Shown here: one piece after another, positions 25,949 through 35,066 of the stretch
Layout: each line of letters starts with the position of its first letter
Position numbering within the stretch: the stretch's first letter is position 1
Assembly (NCBI RefSeq): GCF_001865575.2
Contig: NZ_CP017561.2
Span: 682,001-746,000 of the forward strand
DNA: 64,000 bases
Source: Paraburkholderia sprentiae WSM5005
Lineage (GTDB): Bacteria; Pseudomonadota; Gammaproteobacteria; Burkholderiales; Burkholderiaceae
Direction of reading: 5' to 3'
Notes under the pieces: model-generated
Databases searched by the model: none
Seen by the model: the letters and a program-made list of their open reading frames with translations, nothing else
What the model was told of the DNA's origin: nothing
Translations under genes and position numbers: made by a program

Positions 25949-26641
25949 TTACACGGCAATCAAGCCCCTTACCCCATCCGCGTCCATGTTCGCCCCGTCG
26001 CCGCCCGCGATGATTTCGCCCCGACTCATCACCCAGTAGCGGTCGGCGACCGCTTTGGCGAAGTCGTAGTACTGCTCGACAAGCAGCACCGTCATGCCCA
26101 TGTCCTCGACGAGCTGCCGGAGCGTGCGACCGATGTCCTGAATGATCGATGGCTGGATGCCCTCGGTCGGCTCGTCGAGGATCAGCAGTTGGGGCTCGCT
26201 CATCAGCGCGCGGCCAATCGCGAGCTGTTGCTGCTGACCGCCGGACAGATCGCCGCCGCGCCGGTTGCGCATGTCCTTGAGCACCGGGAACAGCGCGTAG
26301 ATGCGCTCGGGGACTTGCTTCGGCGCCTTTCTGCTGGCGGCGCCCACCAGCAGATTCTCTTCCACGCTCAGGCGCGGGAAAATATCGCGGCCCTGCGGCA
26401 CATAGGCGAGCCCCTGAGCGACGCGCGCATGGGTCGACAGTTTCATCAGTTGCTCGCCGCGCCACGCGATGGCGCCGCTTTTGGCGGGCACGACGCCCAT
26501 CAGGCAGCGCAGCAGCGTGGTCTTGCCGACGCCGTTGCGCCCGAGCAGCACCGTCAGCTTGCCGTCGGGCACGGTCAGCTTCACGTCGCGCAGAATATGG
26601 CTGCCGCCGTAGTACTGGTTCAGTCGGTCTACTTCCAGCAT
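25949..26641 (-). CDS. urtE: Urea ABC transporter ATP-binding protein UrtE
   Basis: 230 residues: MLEVDRLNQYYGGSHILRDV, Walker A LGRNGVGKTTLLRCLMG, signature LSGGQQQQLAIGRALM, Walker B LLILDEPTEGIQPS. The LivF-type sequence with the Q-rich signature and the EGIQPSI stretch is typical of UrtE. It forms the ATPase pair with UrtD. It starts 50 bp after urtD. Confidence 0.95.
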   Translation of the reverse strand: MLEVDRLNQYYGGSHILRDVKLTVPDGKLTVLLGRNGVGKTTLLRCLMGVVPAKSGAIAWRGEQLMKLSTHARVAQGLAYVPQGRDIFPRLSVEENLLVGAASRKAPKQVPERIYALFPVLKDMRNRRGGDLSGGQQQQLAIGRALMSEPQLLILDEPTEGIQPSIIQDIGRTLRQLVEDMGMTVLLVEQYYDFAKAVADRYWVMSRGEIIAGGDGANMDADGVRGLIAV

Positions 26642-26691
26642 GGTTTGGTGGTCCTGTCGAGTTGACGCTGCGGTGCCGTCTTTAACTGCAA

Positions 26692-27555
26692 TCAGCGGCC
26701 AAGATAAGACTCGATCACGGTCTCATCGCGCTTCACCTGGTCGAGCGTGCCGTGCGCGAGCACGCGTCCTTCGGCCATCACCGTCACCTTGCCCGTGTCG
26801 CCCGCGAGCGCCGCGACGAACTCCATGTCGTGCTCGACGACCATCATCGAGCAGGTGCCGCGCAGGTGATTGAGCAACTCGGCGAGCTGCATCGTTTCGT
26901 CGTCGGTCATGCCGGCCGCCGGTTCGTCGAGCAGCAGCAGCGCCGGTTGCTGCATCAGCAGCATGCCGATTTCGAGGCGCTGCTTCTGGCCGTGCGACAG
27001 CTCGCCGGCGAGCCGCCGCGCCTCGCTCTCCAGTCCGATCAGCACGAGCGTTTCCTCGATGCGCGCCTGTGCGTCGCGATCGAGCCGCGCCCGCAGCGAC
27101 GCCCACCAGCGCTTATCGGTCTTCATCGCGAGTTCGAGGTTTTCCCACACCGGATGCTGCTCGAACACGGTCGGCTTCTGGAACTTGCGGCCGATCCCGG
27201 CGCGCGCGATCGCCGGTTCGTTCATGCGCGTGAGATCGATCGACTGGCCGAGAAACACCTTGCCGTGATCGGGTGCGGTCTTGCCGGTGATCACGTCCAT
27301 CATCGTGGTCTTGCCCGCGCCGTTCGGGCCGATGATGCAGCGCAATTCGCCCGCGTCGATCGCGAGCGTCAGCGCGTTCAGTGCGCGAAAGCCGTCGAAG
27401 CTGACCGTCACGTCTTCGAGGTAGAGAATCGTGCCGTGCGACACGTCGATTTCGCCGGGCACGACCGCGTGCCCCATGCTCGCGACGCCGCTCAACGAGC
27501 GTTGCGCCGGTGCTTCGGGCAAATCCAGATCGGGAACCATCGGGTTTTCGTTCAT
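26692..27555 (-). CDS. urtD: Urea ABC transporter ATP-binding protein UrtD
   Basis: 287 residues from the ATG at 27555, which overlaps the urtC stop by one base (TGATG). Walker A is IIGPNGAGKTTMMDVITGKT. The LivG-type insertion is GIGRKFQKPTVFEQHPVWEN, the signature is LSHGQKQRLEIGMLLMQ, and Walker B is LLLDEPAAGMTDDET. An N-terminal extension of about 40 residues (ending near VSHGTILYLEDVT) precedes the ATPase core, longer than in some homologues. Partner of UrtE. Confidence 0.95.
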   Translation of the reverse strand: MNENPMVPDLDLPEAPAQRSLSGVASMGHAVVPGEIDVSHGTILYLEDVTVSFDGFRALNALTLAIDAGELRCIIGPNGAGKTTMMDVITGKTAPDHGKVFLGQSIDLTRMNEPAIARAGIGRKFQKPTVFEQHPVWENLELAMKTDKRWWASLRARLDRDAQARIEETLVLIGLESEARRLAGELSHGQKQRLEIGMLLMQQPALLLLDEPAAGMTDDETMQLAELLNHLRGTCSMMVVEHDMEFVAALAGDTGKVTVMAEGRVLAHGTLDQVKRDETVIESYLGR

Positions 27556-28766
27556 CAGCGGTCCCTTTTGCGCGTCAGCAGATCGGCGAGACCCATGATG
27601 CCGTTCGGCAACAGCAGCGGCACCAGCACGAAGATCAGGCCGAGAAAGAACAGCCAGTATTCCGGAAAGTTCGCCGTGAAAAAGCTCTTCGCGCCGTTCA
27701 CCGCGAACGCGCCGATGATCGGTCCGATCAGCGTGCCGCGTCCGCCGACCGCGACCCAGATCGCCATTTCGATCGAGTTGCCCGGCGACATCTCGCCCGG
27801 ATTGATGATGCCGACCTGCGGCACGTACAACGCGCCCGCGATGCCGCACAGCATCGCCGACGCGGTCCAGACGAACAGCTTGTACGCGAGCGGGCTGTAG
27901 CCGACGAACATCAGCCGCGTTTCGCCGTCGCGCACGGCGGTCACGACGCGGCCGAGCTTCGACGTGACGATCGCGCGCGCGCCGATGAACGCGGCGATCA
28001 GCACCGCGAACGTGATCAGCAGCAAGGCGGCGCGCGTGCCCGGATGCGTGATCGGAAAGCCGGCGATGCGCTTGAAATCGGTGAAGCCGTTATTACCGCC
28101 GAAACCCGTTTCGTTGCGATAGAACAGCAACATCGCGGCGAAGGTCATCGCTTGCGTGATGATCGACAGATAGACGCCCTTCACGCGCGAGCGGAACGTG
28201 AAGAAGCCGAACACCCATGCGACCACGGCGGGCGCCAGCACGACCAGCAGCAGCGCGTAGCCGAGATGTTGCGTGCCATGCCAGTACCACGGCAACTGGT
28301 GCCAGTCGAGAAACACCATGAAGTCGGGCAGATCGCTGCCGTACTTGCCCTCGTGACCGATCGCGCGCATCAGGTACATGCCGATCGCGTAGCCGCCGAG
28401 TGCGAAGAACAGGGCATGACCCAGGCTCAGGATGCCGCAGTAGCCCCACACGAGATCGAGTGCGAGCGCCGCGATCGCGTAGCACATGAATTTGCCGGTC
28501 AGCGTCATCGCGTATGCGGACAGATGCAGTGCGCTCGTCTCCGGAATCACGAGCGCGGCGAACGGCACGCCGAGACCGAACGCGATGATCAATGCGATTA
28601 GCGCGAGCCACGCGCGACGCGACAGCAGCGCGGGCCGCGCTGGCAGGCCGAGCGCGAAGCCGGTGTGGGTGCTGGACTCGCGCGCGCCGCCCGCACCCGC
28701 GCCAGCGGCACCGGCGCGCGACGACGAAGCGGACGTTGGGTTTGCCGATGAAGTAGCCGATGCCAT
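27555..28766 (-). CDS. urtC: Urea ABC transporter permease UrtC
   Basis: 403 residues with eight to ten membrane segments and a LivM-type fold: DLVWGYCGILSLGHALFFAL, GGYAIGMYLMRAIGHEGKYG and FRSRVKGVYLSIITQAMTFA. The loop YRNETGFGGNNGFTDFKRIA is characteristic of UrtC. The first 50 residues are Ala-, Ser- and Gly-rich and probably cytoplasmic and unstructured. It begins one base after the urtB stop. Confidence 0.95.
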   Translation of the reverse strand: MASATSSANPTSASSSRAGAAGAGAGGARESSTHTGFALGLPARPALLSRRAWLALIALIIAFGLGVPFAALVIPETSALHLSAYAMTLTGKFMCYAIAALALDLVWGYCGILSLGHALFFALGGYAIGMYLMRAIGHEGKYGSDLPDFMVFLDWHQLPWYWHGTQHLGYALLLVVLAPAVVAWVFGFFTFRSRVKGVYLSIITQAMTFAAMLLFYRNETGFGGNNGFTDFKRIAGFPITHPGTRAALLLITFAVLIAAFIGARAIVTSKLGRVVTAVRDGETRLMFVGYSPLAYKLFVWTASAMLCGIAGALYVPQVGIINPGEMSPGNSIEMAIWVAVGGRGTLIGPIIGAFAVNGAKSFFTANFPEYWLFFLGLIFVLVPLLLPNGIMGLADLLTRKRDR

Positions 28767-28767
28767 C

Positions 28768-30402
28768 TCACGCCTCCGCGCTACGGCCCTTCAAGGCGAA
28801 CATGCCCTGCGGACGCTTCTGGATGAACAGCACGATCAGCACGAGCACCGCGATCTTCGCGAGCACCGCGCCCCAGAACGGCTCGATCGCCTTACTGACG
28901 AGGCCGAGGCCGAAGCCGCCGAGCACCGTGCCCGCAAGCTGGCCGACGCCGCCGAGCACGACCGCCATGAACGAATCGATGATGTAGCTCTGGCCGAGGT
29001 CGGGCCCGACATTGCCGATCTGCGACAGCGCGCAGCCGCCCAGTCCCGCGATGCCCGCGCCGAACGCGAATGCATACGAATCGACACGCGCGGTTTTCAC
29101 GCCGACACACGCGGCCATGCGACGGTTCTGCGTGACCGCGCGCACGAACAGACCGAGGCGCGTGCGCGTGAGCACCGCCCACGCGATCGCGACGACGATC
29201 AGCGAGAACGCGAGAATCGCGAGCCGGTTGTACGGCAGGATCAGGTTCGGCAGCACGGTCACGCCGCCGCTCATCCACGACGGATTGACGACCTGGACGT
29301 TCTGCGCGCCGAACAGCATGCGGGTCGCCTGAATCAGGATCAGGCTCACGCCGAAGGTGGTCAGCAGCGTTTCGAGCGGGCGACCATACAGGTGCTTCAA
29401 CACCAGCCGTTCGAGCACGATGCCGACCAGCGCGGCCGCGACGAACGCGGCGGGTATCGCGAGCAGCGGATACCAGTCGAACGCACTGGGCGCGAAGCGC
29501 TGAAAGAGGTTCTGCACGACATAGGTCGCGTACGCGCCGATCATCAGAAATTCGCCGTGCGCCATATTGATCACGCCGATCAGCCCGTACGTGATCGCGA
29601 GGCCGAGCGCGGCGAGCAGCAGCACGCTACCGAGCGACAGCCCCGCGAACAGCGTGCCCGCGATCTGGCTGCGGCGCTGGATCGCATCGAGCGTATCGAT
29701 GCCGCTTTGCGCCGCCGCGCGCACGCGTTCGTCGGTTTCGGCAAACGTGCCGTCCGTTTTCTTCGCGACTAGCGGGCGCAGCAGCTCGTTCATGTCGAGG
29801 TCGTGGCGCGCGGCGACCAGTTGCACCGCTTCGAGACGCTTCGCCGCATCCGGGTCGTGCAAGGCGCTCATCGCCCACAGCGTGTCGAGACGTTTCTTCA
29901 GTGCGGGATCGGTTTCTTTCGCGCGCGCCGCGTCGACGAGCGGTTTGAGCGACGCATCCGGGTTTTGCAGCAGTGCATCGACGGCGGCTGCGCGGGTCGC
30001 CTGGTCGGGCGACGCGAGTTGCAGGCCCGACAACGCGCCCGCTACCTTCGAGCGCAACAGGTTGTTCAGCGTGAGCGGCTGTGCGTCGCTCGCGGCGACG
30101 GGCTGGCCGGTCACGGCATCGCGTGTGGTGTCGCCGTCCTGCAGCAGCACTTCGCCGGAGTCGGTGGCGAGCGCGCTGTCGTCGGCGAGTGCCTTGAGCA
30201 CCGCAACCGACGCGGTATCGTGCGTGGCGATCAGCTTGTCGATCGCGGCGGACTTCGCGTCGAAGTCGTCGCCGGCGAGCGGCGCGACGTCGGTCTGGGT
30301 CAGCGCGAATGCCGAGCGCGGCGCGGCGGCGAGAAGGACCGCGAGCGGCAGCAGCAGCGCCGCGCCGAGTCGCCGTACGGAGGTCGGAAATGACAACGCC
30401 AT
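28768..30402 (-). CDS. urtB: Urea ABC transporter permease UrtB
   Basis: 544 residues from the ATG at 30402; a GTG at 30417 is possible. It has a signal-like start (GAALLLPLAVLLAAAPRSAF) and a roughly 200-residue periplasmic helical region. A LivH-type permease follows: LAITYGLIGVINMAHGEFLM, YGRPLETLLTTFGVSLILIQ, GAGIAGLGGCALSQIGNVGP, VLGGVGQLAGTVLGGFGLGL. The long N-terminal soluble region is typical of UrtB as opposed to LivH. It lies about 125 bp after urtA. Confidence 0.95.
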   Translation of the reverse strand: MALSFPTSVRRLGAALLLPLAVLLAAAPRSAFALTQTDVAPLAGDDFDAKSAAIDKLIATHDTASVAVLKALADDSALATDSGEVLLQDGDTTRDAVTGQPVAASDAQPLTLNNLLRSKVAGALSGLQLASPDQATRAAAVDALLQNPDASLKPLVDAARAKETDPALKKRLDTLWAMSALHDPDAAKRLEAVQLVAARHDLDMNELLRPLVAKKTDGTFAETDERVRAAAQSGIDTLDAIQRRSQIAGTLFAGLSLGSVLLLAALGLAITYGLIGVINMAHGEFLMIGAYATYVVQNLFQRFAPSAFDWYPLLAIPAAFVAAALVGIVLERLVLKHLYGRPLETLLTTFGVSLILIQATRMLFGAQNVQVVNPSWMSGGVTVLPNLILPYNRLAILAFSLIVVAIAWAVLTRTRLGLFVRAVTQNRRMAACVGVKTARVDSYAFAFGAGIAGLGGCALSQIGNVGPDLGQSYIIDSFMAVVLGGVGQLAGTVLGGFGLGLVSKAIEPFWGAVLAKIAVLVLIVLFIQKRPQGMFALKGRSAEA

Positions 30403-30527
30403 GATGGCCTTTTGCACTGGGTTGAGTCGATGAGCCGGTTAAGCGCGCGACGGCGCCGCGTGAGCCGCCGCCGCGGCTTCAGCGAGAGGTCGACGCGCAT
30501 TGGCGTGCGCCGGCCCACGCCGACACG

Positions 30528-31826
30528 TCATGCGACGCGCGAGCGCCGCAGGAACGCCGGAATCGAGCTGACCACATCGGGCTTGCCCGCATTGCCGGCG
30601 ATGAACGGGCTCCACGGTTGCGCGCGAACCGGTCCCTTGGTGCGCCAGACGACGTTGAACTGGCCGTCCGCGCGCACCTCGCCGATCATCACCGGCTTGT
30701 GCAGATGGTGGTTGCCATCCATCTCCAGCGTGAAGCCCGACGGCGCGGCGAAGGTCTGCCCGACCATCGCGACGCGTACCTTGTCGACGTTGGTGCTTTT
30801 CGCTTTCTCGACTGCCTGCTTCCACATATGAATGCCGACGAAGGTCGCTTCCATCGGATCGTTGGTCACGCGTTTCGTGCCGCCCGGCAGGTTGTTGTCC
30901 TTGACCCACGCGGCCCATTGCTTCTTGAACTTCTCGTTGGCCGGGTTGCGCAGCGACATGAAGTAGTTCCAGGCGGCGAGATTGCCGACGAGCGGCTTCG
31001 TATCGATCCCGCGCAGTTCTTCCTCACCGACCGAGAACGCGACGACCGGCACATCCGACGCCTTCAGCCCCTGGTTGCCGAGCTCCTTGTAGAACGGCAC
31101 GTTCGAATCGCCGTTCACGGTCGAGATCACCGCGGTCTTGCCGGCCTGCGAAAAGGTCTTGATATTCGCGACGATGGTCTGATAGTCGCTGTGGCCGAAC
31201 GGCGTATAGACCTCCTGAATATCGGCTTCCTGCACGCCTTTCGACGTGAGGAACGCGCGCAGGATCTTGTTGGTCGTGCGCGGATACACGTAGTCCGTAC
31301 CGAGCAGGAAGAAGCGCTTTGCACCGCCACCTTCGGCGCTCATCAGATATTCGGTCGCGGGAATCGCCTGCTGGTTCGGTGCGGCGCCCGTATAGAACAC
31401 GTTGCGCGACATCTCCTCGCCTTCGTACTGCACCGGATAGAACAGCAGGCCGTTCAGCTCCTCGAACACCGGCAGCACCGACTTGCGCGACACCGAGGTC
31501 CAGCAGCCGAACACGACCGCGCACTTGTCCTGAGTCAGAAGCTGGCGCGCCTTCTCGGCGAAGAGCGGCCAGTTCGACGCGGGGTCGACGACGACCGGCT
31601 GGATCTGACGGCCCATCACGCCGCCGTTCTTGTTGATGTCGGCGATCGTCATCAACGCGGTGTCTTTCAGCGATGTTTCGGAGATCGCCATCGTGCCGGA
31701 CAGCGAATGCAGGATCCCCACCTTGATCGGGCCGCTATCGGACTGCGCGTGCGCGAACGGCACGCGGCCCGCGAGCGCGAGCGCGCCGGACATGGAGCCG
31801 AACTTCAACAGACTGCGACGTTTCAT
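30528..31826 (-). CDS. urtA: Urea ABC transporter substrate-binding protein UrtA
   Basis: 432 residues from the ATG at 31826 (MKRRSLLKFGSMSGALALAG). The twin-arginine-like start and hydrophobic stretch form an export signal. The mature part is a type I periplasmic binding protein: IKVGILHSLSGTMAISETSL, VVDPASNWPLFAEKARQLLT, VFGCWTSVSRKSVLPVFEEL, LFYPVQYEGEEMSRNVFYTG. These are urea/short-chain amide binding-protein signatures. It is the first gene of the operon, preceded by a sigma-54 promoter. Confidence 0.95.
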   Translation of the reverse strand: MKRRSLLKFGSMSGALALAGRVPFAHAQSDSGPIKVGILHSLSGTMAISETSLKDTALMTIADINKNGGVMGRQIQPVVVDPASNWPLFAEKARQLLTQDKCAVVFGCWTSVSRKSVLPVFEELNGLLFYPVQYEGEEMSRNVFYTGAAPNQQAIPATEYLMSAEGGGAKRFFLLGTDYVYPRTTNKILRAFLTSKGVQEADIQEVYTPFGHSDYQTIVANIKTFSQAGKTAVISTVNGDSNVPFYKELGNQGLKASDVPVVAFSVGEEELRGIDTKPLVGNLAAWNYFMSLRNPANEKFKKQWAAWVKDNNLPGGTKRVTNDPMEATFVGIHMWKQAVEKAKSTNVDKVRVAMVGQTFAAPSGFTLEMDGNHHLHKPVMIGEVRADGQFNVVWRTKGPVRAQPWSPFIAGNAGKPDVVSSIPAFLRRSRVA

Positions 31827-31915
31827 GTGCTTTCCCCTTGCCATTGATGGTCACTGTTTATGAGCGTCGAATTCAGCCAGACGTGCTGTGCGCGCACGAC
31901 TTGCCGCTCGTCTAC

Positions 31916-31931
31916 TGCAAGGCACATGCCA
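31916..31931 (-). promoter_or_regulatory. Sigma-54 (-24/-12) promoter of urtA
   Basis: The minus strand reads TGGCATGTGCCTTGCA. The invariant GG and GC are separated by exactly ten bases, and the sequence matches the consensus TGGCAC-N5-TTGCA at nearly every position. It lies about 90 bp before the urtA start, the usual distance. A half-site TGGTGCA for an NtrC-type activator lies near 32030-32036, about 100 bp upstream of the promoter. Nitrogen-limited activation is the expected control. Confidence 0.75.
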
Positions 31932-32226
31932 TGCGAACCCATCCGGCGCGATGCAGGTGCGATGCACGCTGCGGCGCGGCGGTCGGCGCAGGGGCGATGC
32001 GCTGTCCGATCGCCGCCGCGGCGCGAAACTGGTGCAGTCGCGCACGCCGCGCCTCGTTCGGGTGCGCGTCGCGCCGCGACGAAGCGTAGTTCGCCGCCAG
32101 CGAAGCGCTGTGAGCCGACGCGGTACAACGGCGGTGCATGGGCGGCCTCAGTGCGCCGCGTCTTTGTGCATGACGCGCGCTCTGCCTACACTGAAAGACC
32201 ATCGATGCAGAACAAGGAGACCCCAC
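31932..32226. other. Divergent intergenic region between urtA and aminotransferase gene
   Basis: It contains no supported gene. It holds the upstream activating region of urtA, with the TGGTGCA half-site near 32030, and the promoter for the aminotransferase gene, which could not be located. Confidence 0.4.
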
Positions 32227-33558
32227 ATGAGCGAACGTGCCGCCGTCAACCCACCCGATATGTCCGCCTTCTGGATGCCCTTCACCGCGAACCGTCAGTT
32301 CAAAAGCGCGCCGCGGCTGCTGGCGAGCGCGAAGGGGATGTACTACACGACGCACGATGGCCGCCGCATACTCGACGGCACGGCGGGCCTGTGGTGCGTG
32401 AACGCCGGCCATTGCCGCGACGAGATCGTCGCGGCGGTGCAGGCGCAGGCCGCGGAAATGGATTTCGCGCCGACCTTCCAGATGGGACATCCGAAGGCCT
32501 TCGAGGCGGCGACGAAAATCGCGCGTCACACGCCGGGCGATCTGAAGCACATCTTCTTTGCGAACTCGGGTTCCGAAGCGGTCGATACCGCGTTGAAGAT
32601 CGCGCTGGCCTATCACAGGGCGAAAGGCGAAGGCCAGCGCACACGGATGATCGGACGCGAGCGCGGTTATCACGGTGTCGGCTTCGGCGGGATCTCGGTC
32701 GGCGGTATCGCGCCGAATCGCAAGGCGTTTTCAGGCGGGCTGCTGCCCGCGGTCGATCATCTGCCGCATACGCTGAATCTGAAGGAGGCGGCGTTTTCGA
32801 AGGGGCAGCCCGCGTGGGGCGCGCATCTGGCCGACGAACTCGAGCGGCTCGTGACGCTGCACGATGCGTCGACGATTGCCGCGGTGATCGTCGAACCGGT
32901 GGCGGGCTCCACCGGCGTATTGATTGCGCCGCAAGGCTACCTGCAGCGTTTGCGGGAGCTTTGCGACAAGCACGGCATCCTGCTGATTTTCGACGAAGTG
33001 ATTACCGGCTGGGGGCGGCTCGGCGCGCCGTTCGCCGCGCAGTACTTCGGCGTGACCCCCGATCTGCTGACGATGGCCAAGGGCACCAACAACGCCGCGG
33101 CGCCGATGGGCGCGGTCGCCGCGAGCGCGAAGATTCACGACACGATCGTGGGCGGCGCGCCGGGCGGCATCGAACTATTCCACGGCTATACGTATTCGGG
33201 GCATCCGATCGCGGCGGCCGCGGCGTGCGCAACCATCGATCTGTACGAACGCGAGCAGCTATTCGAACGGGCCGCGCGAATGGCGCCTATCTTTGAACGC
33301 GCGATTCACAAGCTGCGCGGCGAGCCGCATGTGATCGATGTGCGCAATCTGGGGCTTGTCGGCGGCGTGGAGTTGGCGTCGCGCGACGGCGCGCCGGGCG
33401 CGCGGGCCTACGATGTGTTCGTGCGTTGCTTCGAGAAGGGCGTGCTCACGCGCTATACCGGCGATATTCTCGCGTTCTCCCCGCCGTTGATCGTCGATGA
33501 GGCGCAGATCGACGAGATCTTTGGGACGGTGGCGGAGGTGTTGAGGGAGACGGCGTAG
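32227..33558 (+). CDS. Class III omega-amino acid:pyruvate aminotransferase
   Basis: 443 residues from the ATG at 32227, behind AAGGAGACCCCAC. A class III PLP fold: GMYYTTHDGRRILDGTAGLW, KHIFFANSGSEAVDTALKIA, GRERGYHGVGFGGISVGGIA, ILLIFDEVITGWGRLGAPFA with the cofactor Asp, and the Schiff-base Lys in LLTMAKGTNNAAAPMGAV. The start MSAFWMPFTANRQFKSAPRL matches beta-alanine/omega-amino acid:pyruvate transaminases. It moves the amino group of beta-alanine or related omega-amino acids to pyruvate. It is divergent from urtA and monocistronic. The exact donor is not predictable. Confidence 0.92.
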   Translation: MSERAAVNPPDMSAFWMPFTANRQFKSAPRLLASAKGMYYTTHDGRRILDGTAGLWCVNAGHCRDEIVAAVQAQAAEMDFAPTFQMGHPKAFEAATKIARHTPGDLKHIFFANSGSEAVDTALKIALAYHRAKGEGQRTRMIGRERGYHGVGFGGISVGGIAPNRKAFSGGLLPAVDHLPHTLNLKEAAFSKGQPAWGAHLADELERLVTLHDASTIAAVIVEPVAGSTGVLIAPQGYLQRLRELCDKHGILLIFDEVITGWGRLGAPFAAQYFGVTPDLLTMAKGTNNAAAPMGAVAASAKIHDTIVGGAPGGIELFHGYTYSGHPIAAAAACATIDLYEREQLFERAARMAPIFERAIHKLRGEPHVIDVRNLGLVGGVELASRDGAPGARAYDVFVRCFEKGVLTRYTGDILAFSPPLIVDEAQIDEIFGTVAEVLRETA

Positions 33559-33583
33559 CGCGGAGGTGGGGGCGTGGGCACAA

Positions 33584-33610
33584 AAAAGCCGACTTGGGAG
33601 GGTCGGCTTT
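33584..33610 (-). terminator. Bidirectional intrinsic terminator
   Basis: Stem GCCGAC (33588-33593) and GTCGGC (33602-33607) around an 8-base loop, flanked by AAAAAA on the left (a T-run on the minus strand) and CTTT on the right. It lies between the aminotransferase gene and the convergent small gene starting at 33754, so it can serve both. Confidence 0.75.
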
Positions 33611-33753
33611 CCGTATGCCAGTGTCTTGAACCGTGCTCGCATCTGATGCTGAAGTTTGATCATGGCGCATAGTCGCGAATACTGTCCATCGCCGCTGTCA
33701 TCACGCGAATGTCGTTAAGTGCGCTTGGTGCGCCGCCACCTGGCGTGCGCCGA

Positions 33754-34191
33754 CTAGTCGTGTTGCCGTAGCCATGCCGACTCACACAGGACGGCTACTT
33801 CTGCACCGCATGAGGGATCAAGCGCGAATAGTGTCGCCTTTCCTGCGAGTATGTCCTGAGCGATCTTTTCTGCCTGCTCCTGAGATACAAGCGCCGGTTT
33901 GGAGTCGGTCCAGCTACGGATCCATCCGATAATGGTCCTCACGTCGCTGACAGAAAATGAATGCTTCGGCGACAGCAATACGCGTGAGACAACGTTTTGC
34001 TCTGCGAAGTCCAGCATCCGCAGGGAGATCACCCGCTTGAAAAGCAGAACCTCAATTTCACCGTTGACGCGCTTAAAGCCAAGCTCGAACTCGCGCTCAT
34101 CGCGACGATGCTCAATCCGAAAGAGCTCTGCATCGTGGAAGCTGGGGAAATTCTGAATATCCCGCACGTTTGCGTAATTTGATTTTTCCAT
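33754..34191 (-). CDS. Candidate immunity protein (145 aa)
   Basis: ATG follows CGGAGATGAA. The protein starts MEKSNYANVRDIQNFPSFHD and continues AELFRIEHRRDEREFELGFK, RVNGEIEVLLFKRVISLRML and so on. It is soluble, with no signal. The FHDAxLxxIE-like opening with strands is shared with many small proteins encoded beside polymorphic toxins, but I cannot name a family. It starts 14 bp after the stop of the toxin-like gene, in the same direction, and is followed by a terminator, the typical place of an immunity gene. The base composition is less GC-rich than that of its neighbours by eye. Confidence 0.6.
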   Translation of the reverse strand: MEKSNYANVRDIQNFPSFHDAELFRIEHRRDEREFELGFKRVNGEIEVLLFKRVISLRMLDFAEQNVVSRVLLSPKHSFSVSDVRTIIGWIRSWTDSKPALVSQEQAEKIAQDILAGKATLFALDPSCGAEVAVLCESAWLRQHD

Positions 34192-34205
34192 TTCATCTCC
34201 GTCGA

Positions 34206-35066
34206 TTAGGGGAGCAACGAAAACGGTAGACCGGGACCGCGCCCGAGTTTGCCGCTGAGCGGATTGATCGCCCAGTTGTGGGCATGGGGTACGCCCTGAC
34301 CGTGATCATGATCAAAGTCGAAGTCAACGACACGTTGTCCGTCATCTCCAAACATGCGCATTTGCCCGCTGCCAGGGTTCGTGTACCACGTACCGGGTTC
34401 GCCTGTATTGGGCGTTTTAGCGATATCAAAGGAGTCCCCACTGACGGCATCCCGCGTGTATTCGAACGGCTGTGCATTGCCAAGCAGCGTTGAGACCTCT
34501 CTATCGGCGGCCCGCGCACGGACCGCGGCGACAGGCGCATCGAGAACGCCTGCGCCGTCGCTGTCGCCGCCAGACGTGGCTGCGCGCGCGGCTATCAACC
34601 GGGTTTGCCGCGTGCCCGGATCATACTGCCCGGACAGCATGGGTCCGTCGTTCGTGAACTGGACTGCCCTCGCCGTGAACGTCCCTATTGGCGCGGTGTG
34701 CGATGACGGAAAGAAGTCAGCACGACGCCCTTTAATCGCAAGCAGCGTGCCCCTACGCACCTCGTCGAGAAGCGCACTGATAACCCACCAGCCATCTATC
34801 TCGGGGTTCCGGTCCCGCACATTATGAAACCACAGCCAGCCATGCTTGATGATGCGCTCGACCAGCTTCCGGTCCTTCCCCCAGTCGCGACAGTTCAGTC
34901 CGGCAATACCGAGAAATTCCCCCGTTTCTGCTTGGGCCTGCTCGAGGTCGGCGGCCTTGCGCAGGCACGCCTTGTAGTGCCACTCGTCGCAGATTACATA
35001 ACAAGCACCCGGAGGCCTTTGGCAAAACATCTCCACGGAGTGCATCTCGAATACGGACAAGGACAT
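34206..35066 (-). CDS. Candidate polymorphic toxin / secreted effector (286 aa)
   Basis: Residues 1-125 form an unrecognised globular part (AETGEFLGIAGLNCRDWGKD, then WLWFHNVRDRNPEIDGWWVI). Residues 150-205 look like a low-complexity linker (RAATSGGDSDGAGVLDAPVA). The C-terminal part has EPGTWYTNPGSGQMRMFGDD and DFDFDHDHGQGVPHAHNW (residues about 248-265), a pattern I associate with C-terminal toxin domains of Rhs and related systems, with His and Asp suited to nuclease or metal chemistry. No signal peptide and no PAAR or Rhs core is visible. The start has no clear ribosome site, and TAG precedes it in frame, so the N-terminus may be lost or translation weak. A putative immunity gene follows. 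Confidence 0.6.
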   Translation of the reverse strand: MSLSVFEMHSVEMFCQRPPGACYVICDEWHYKACLRKAADLEQAQAETGEFLGIAGLNCRDWGKDRKLVERIIKHGWLWFHNVRDRNPEIDGWWVISALLDEVRRGTLLAIKGRRADFFPSSHTAPIGTFTARAVQFTNDGPMLSGQYDPGTRQTRLIAARAATSGGDSDGAGVLDAPVAAVRARAADREVSTLLGNAQPFEYTRDAVSGDSFDIAKTPNTGEPGTWYTNPGSGQMRMFGDDGQRVVDFDFDHDHGQGVPHAHNWAINPLSGKLGRGPGLPFSLLP

